Of a DNA stretch of 6,550 nt, positions 5,579 through 6,550 are shown piece by piece; within the stretch, counting starts at the first letter, position 1; each line of letters opens with the position of its first letter. Source of the stretch: Acidimicrobiia bacterium (GTDB taxonomy: Bacteria > Actinomycetota > Acidimicrobiia > Spongiisociales > ZC4RG35); NCBI GenBank assembly GCA_029865445.1, contig JAOUGY010000214.1, forward strand, positions 1-6,550. Reading direction: 5' to 3'. Position numbers and translations under genes: made by a program. Below the pieces are notes generated by a model. That model did not search any database. It saw only the letters and a list, made by a program, of their open reading frames with translations, and was not told where the DNA came from.

Positions 5579-6142
5579 ATGGCACGTTCGTCCACACCGA
5601 AAGAGGCCGTCGCTCAGGTATCGCGGGAGATCCCGTGGAAGCCGTTTGCGGTGCTCGCCGTCATCGCCCTCGCGGTTGTGGCCCTCGTCATGTTCGACCC
5701 GCAGCCTCCCGGTACCGAGTTCGCCAACGCCGGCAACATTCACATCTCCGATCCGGCCGAACCCCATTCACCGTACAATTCGGCACCGCCCTCGTCGGGA
5801 CCGCACCTCGGTGTGCTCGCCAACTGGGGTGTTCACGAGGATCCCGTGCCCGCCGAGTTGTTCGTCCACAATCTCGAGGACGGCGGAGTCGTGTTCACGT
5901 ACGACTGTCCGGATGGCTGTGACGATCTGGTTGGCGAGCTCACCACGATCGTTGAGGACGGCTCGCGGCGCCTCCTGACCGGCTACGACGGCATCAGTCT
6001 CGAAGGAACCGACTTCAGAGCCGCCGCGGTGGCATGGACGAGGGTCTACTACTTCGACGAGTTGACCGATGACGTGCGTGGCGACCTCAACACCTTCCTC
6101 AGCTTGTACGAGGGTCTGGACCATCACGTCCGGACGAACTGA
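5579..6142 (+). CDS. DUF3105 family protein, membrane anchored
   Basis: A 187-residue protein of unknown function. It has a short basic N-terminus, one hydrophobic helix at about residues 22-39 (FAVLAVIALAVVALVMF), and then a domain that would lie outside the membrane. Features typical of DUF3105 are seen: YNSAPPSSGPH (66-76), ANWGV (81-85), the VHNLE segment (96-100), VVFTYDCPDGC with Cys110 and Cys114, and a C-terminal AVAWTRVYYFDEL segment (150-162). The family usually has a His after VHNLE (VHNLEHGG); here it is Asp101, a notable change if that residue binds metal or acts in catalysis. The ATG is supported by GAGGAA 6 nt upstream. The 110-nt gap from the regulator, with a hairpin and a candidate promoter, suggests separate transcription. 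A role in the kinase-regulator pathway is not indicated by the sequence. Family assignment is from memory of the conserved motifs. Confidence 0.88.
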   Translation: MARSSTPKEAVAQVSREIPWKPFAVLAVIALAVVALVMFDPQPPGTEFANAGNIHISDPAEPHSPYNSAPPSSGPHLGVLANWGVHEDPVPAELFVHNLEDGGVVFTYDCPDGCDDLVGELTTIVEDGSRRLLTGYDGISLEGTDFRAAAVAWTRVYYFDELTDDVRGDLNTFLSLYEGLDHHVRTN

Positions 6143-6158
6143 GGTCACGGCCGCTGAC

Positions 6159-6179
6159 GGTCACCGTCTGGCGGTGACC
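6159..6179 (+). terminator. Strong hairpin after the DUF3105 gene, possible terminator
   Basis: A perfect 8-bp stem, GGTCACCG and CGGTGACC, with a 5-nt loop TCTGG, starts 17 nt after the DUF3105 stop. Only a short T-run (ATTTC) follows after 3 nt. The right arm contains the GTG at 6174 that may start the next gene, so the same hairpin could instead hide that start codon. Confidence 0.4.
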
Positions 6180-6550
6180 CGATTTCAGGCCGACGGGCCG
6201 GCCGGCTCCGTTGTTCTCTCGCACGCAACCGGTTTCTGCACTGCCTGCTGGCGGCCGATGGTCAGCCAGATCGAGCATTCGGTCGCCCAGATTCTCGGGT
6301 GGGACCACCGGGGTCACGGCCGCTCAACAGGGGGCTCTGTCCCCGTGTCTTGGTGGGAGATGGCTTCCGACGCTCGTCGGGTGATCTCCGAATTGGTGCC
6401 GAAGCCGGCGCCGGTGATCGGGGTAGGACACTCGATGGGAGGTGCCGTGCTCGCGATGGTCGAACTGGTGAGTCCCGGGACGTTCGATGGACTCGTGCTG
6501 GTGGAACCGATCCTCCTCGAGGGTCCGCCGCGCCGTCGCCCATACCCCCC
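6174..6550 (+). CDS. Alpha/beta-hydrolase, 3' truncated by window edge, start uncertain
   Basis: The frame is open through the right edge, and about 125 residues are visible from GTG 6174. It shows the N-terminal half of an alpha/beta-hydrolase: strand VVLSHATGFC with the HATG oxyanion-hole region (6213-6242), DHRGHGRS after the next strand, and the nucleophile elbow GHSMGG with Ser at 6432-6434, followed by LVLVEPIL. The catalytic acid and His lie beyond the window. Substrate cannot be predicted. Family-like sequence (TEVTAADGHRLAVTRF) begins upstream of the GTG, near 6138, but no ATG, GTG or TTG sits there in frame. The next in-frame start upstream is GTG 6078, which would overlap DUF3105 by 65 bp. 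No good Shine-Dalgarno is seen for either. The gene follows DUF3105 on the same strand. The family call is sure, the 5' boundary is not. Confidence 0.85.
   Translation, partial: MTRFQADGPAGSVVLSHATGFCTACWRPMVSQIEHSVAQILGWDHRGHGRSTGGSVPVSWWEMASDARRVISELVPKPAPVIGVGHSMGGAVLAMVELVSPGTFDGLVLVEPILLEGPPRRRPYP

Noticed and set aside
6143..6324. 13-bp direct repeat GGTCACGGCCGCT at 6143-6155 and 6312-6324
   Set aside because: One such match is expected by chance in a GC-biased window of this size, and the second copy encodes the conserved GHGRS of the hydrolase, so it is explained by coding.

Overview
The window is about 6.5 kb of GC-rich (by eye roughly 60-65 percent G+C), densely coding bacterial DNA. 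Gene content and protein style suggest Actinomycetota: a NarL-type regulator and GAF histidine kinase that resemble mycobacterial DosR/DosS, a DUF3105 membrane-anchored protein, GTG starts, and a possible leaderless transcript. Placement below phylum is not supported by anything I can read here.

Layout. (1) Positions 2-2146, plus strand: the C-terminal five-sixths or so of a P2-type, calcium-like cation-transporting ATPase, cut by the left window edge. (2) 2291-2677, 2684-3145 and 3179-3631, plus strand: a tightly spaced set encoding a two-CBS-domain protein and two small proteins that are paralogues of each other, probably SRPBCC/START-like. (3) 3635-4741, minus strand: a soluble GAF-HisKA_3-HATPase histidine kinase, convergent with the previous set and only 3 nt from it. 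(4) 4788-5468, plus strand: a DosR-like response regulator, divergent from the kinase across a 46-nt gap. (5) 5579-6142, plus strand: a DUF3105 protein with one N-terminal membrane helix. (6) from about 6174 to the right edge, plus strand: the start of an alpha/beta-hydrolase, truncated by the window.

How the genes may work together. In Mycobacterium tuberculosis the hypoxia/NO/CO regulator pair DosRS controls, among others, a P2-type ATPase (CtpF) and a two-CBS protein (Hrp1). Here homologue-like versions of all four sit together. The kinase keeps the His and Tyr of the DosS haem-GAF pocket, and the regulator keeps the DosR phospho-acceptor and DNA-recognition helix. My inference is a compact redox/gas-sensing dormancy-type locus in which the two small paralogous proteins are candidate new members. 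The kinase and regulator are transcribed divergently from a very small region containing a perfect dyad whose two arms both read as TACGCT, a possible -10 element on each strand.

No tRNA, rRNA, CRISPR array, insertion sequence or attachment site was seen. No non-coding stretch exceeds 300 bases; the longest gaps are 2147-2290 and 5469-5578, and each contains a hairpin just after the upstream stop codon.
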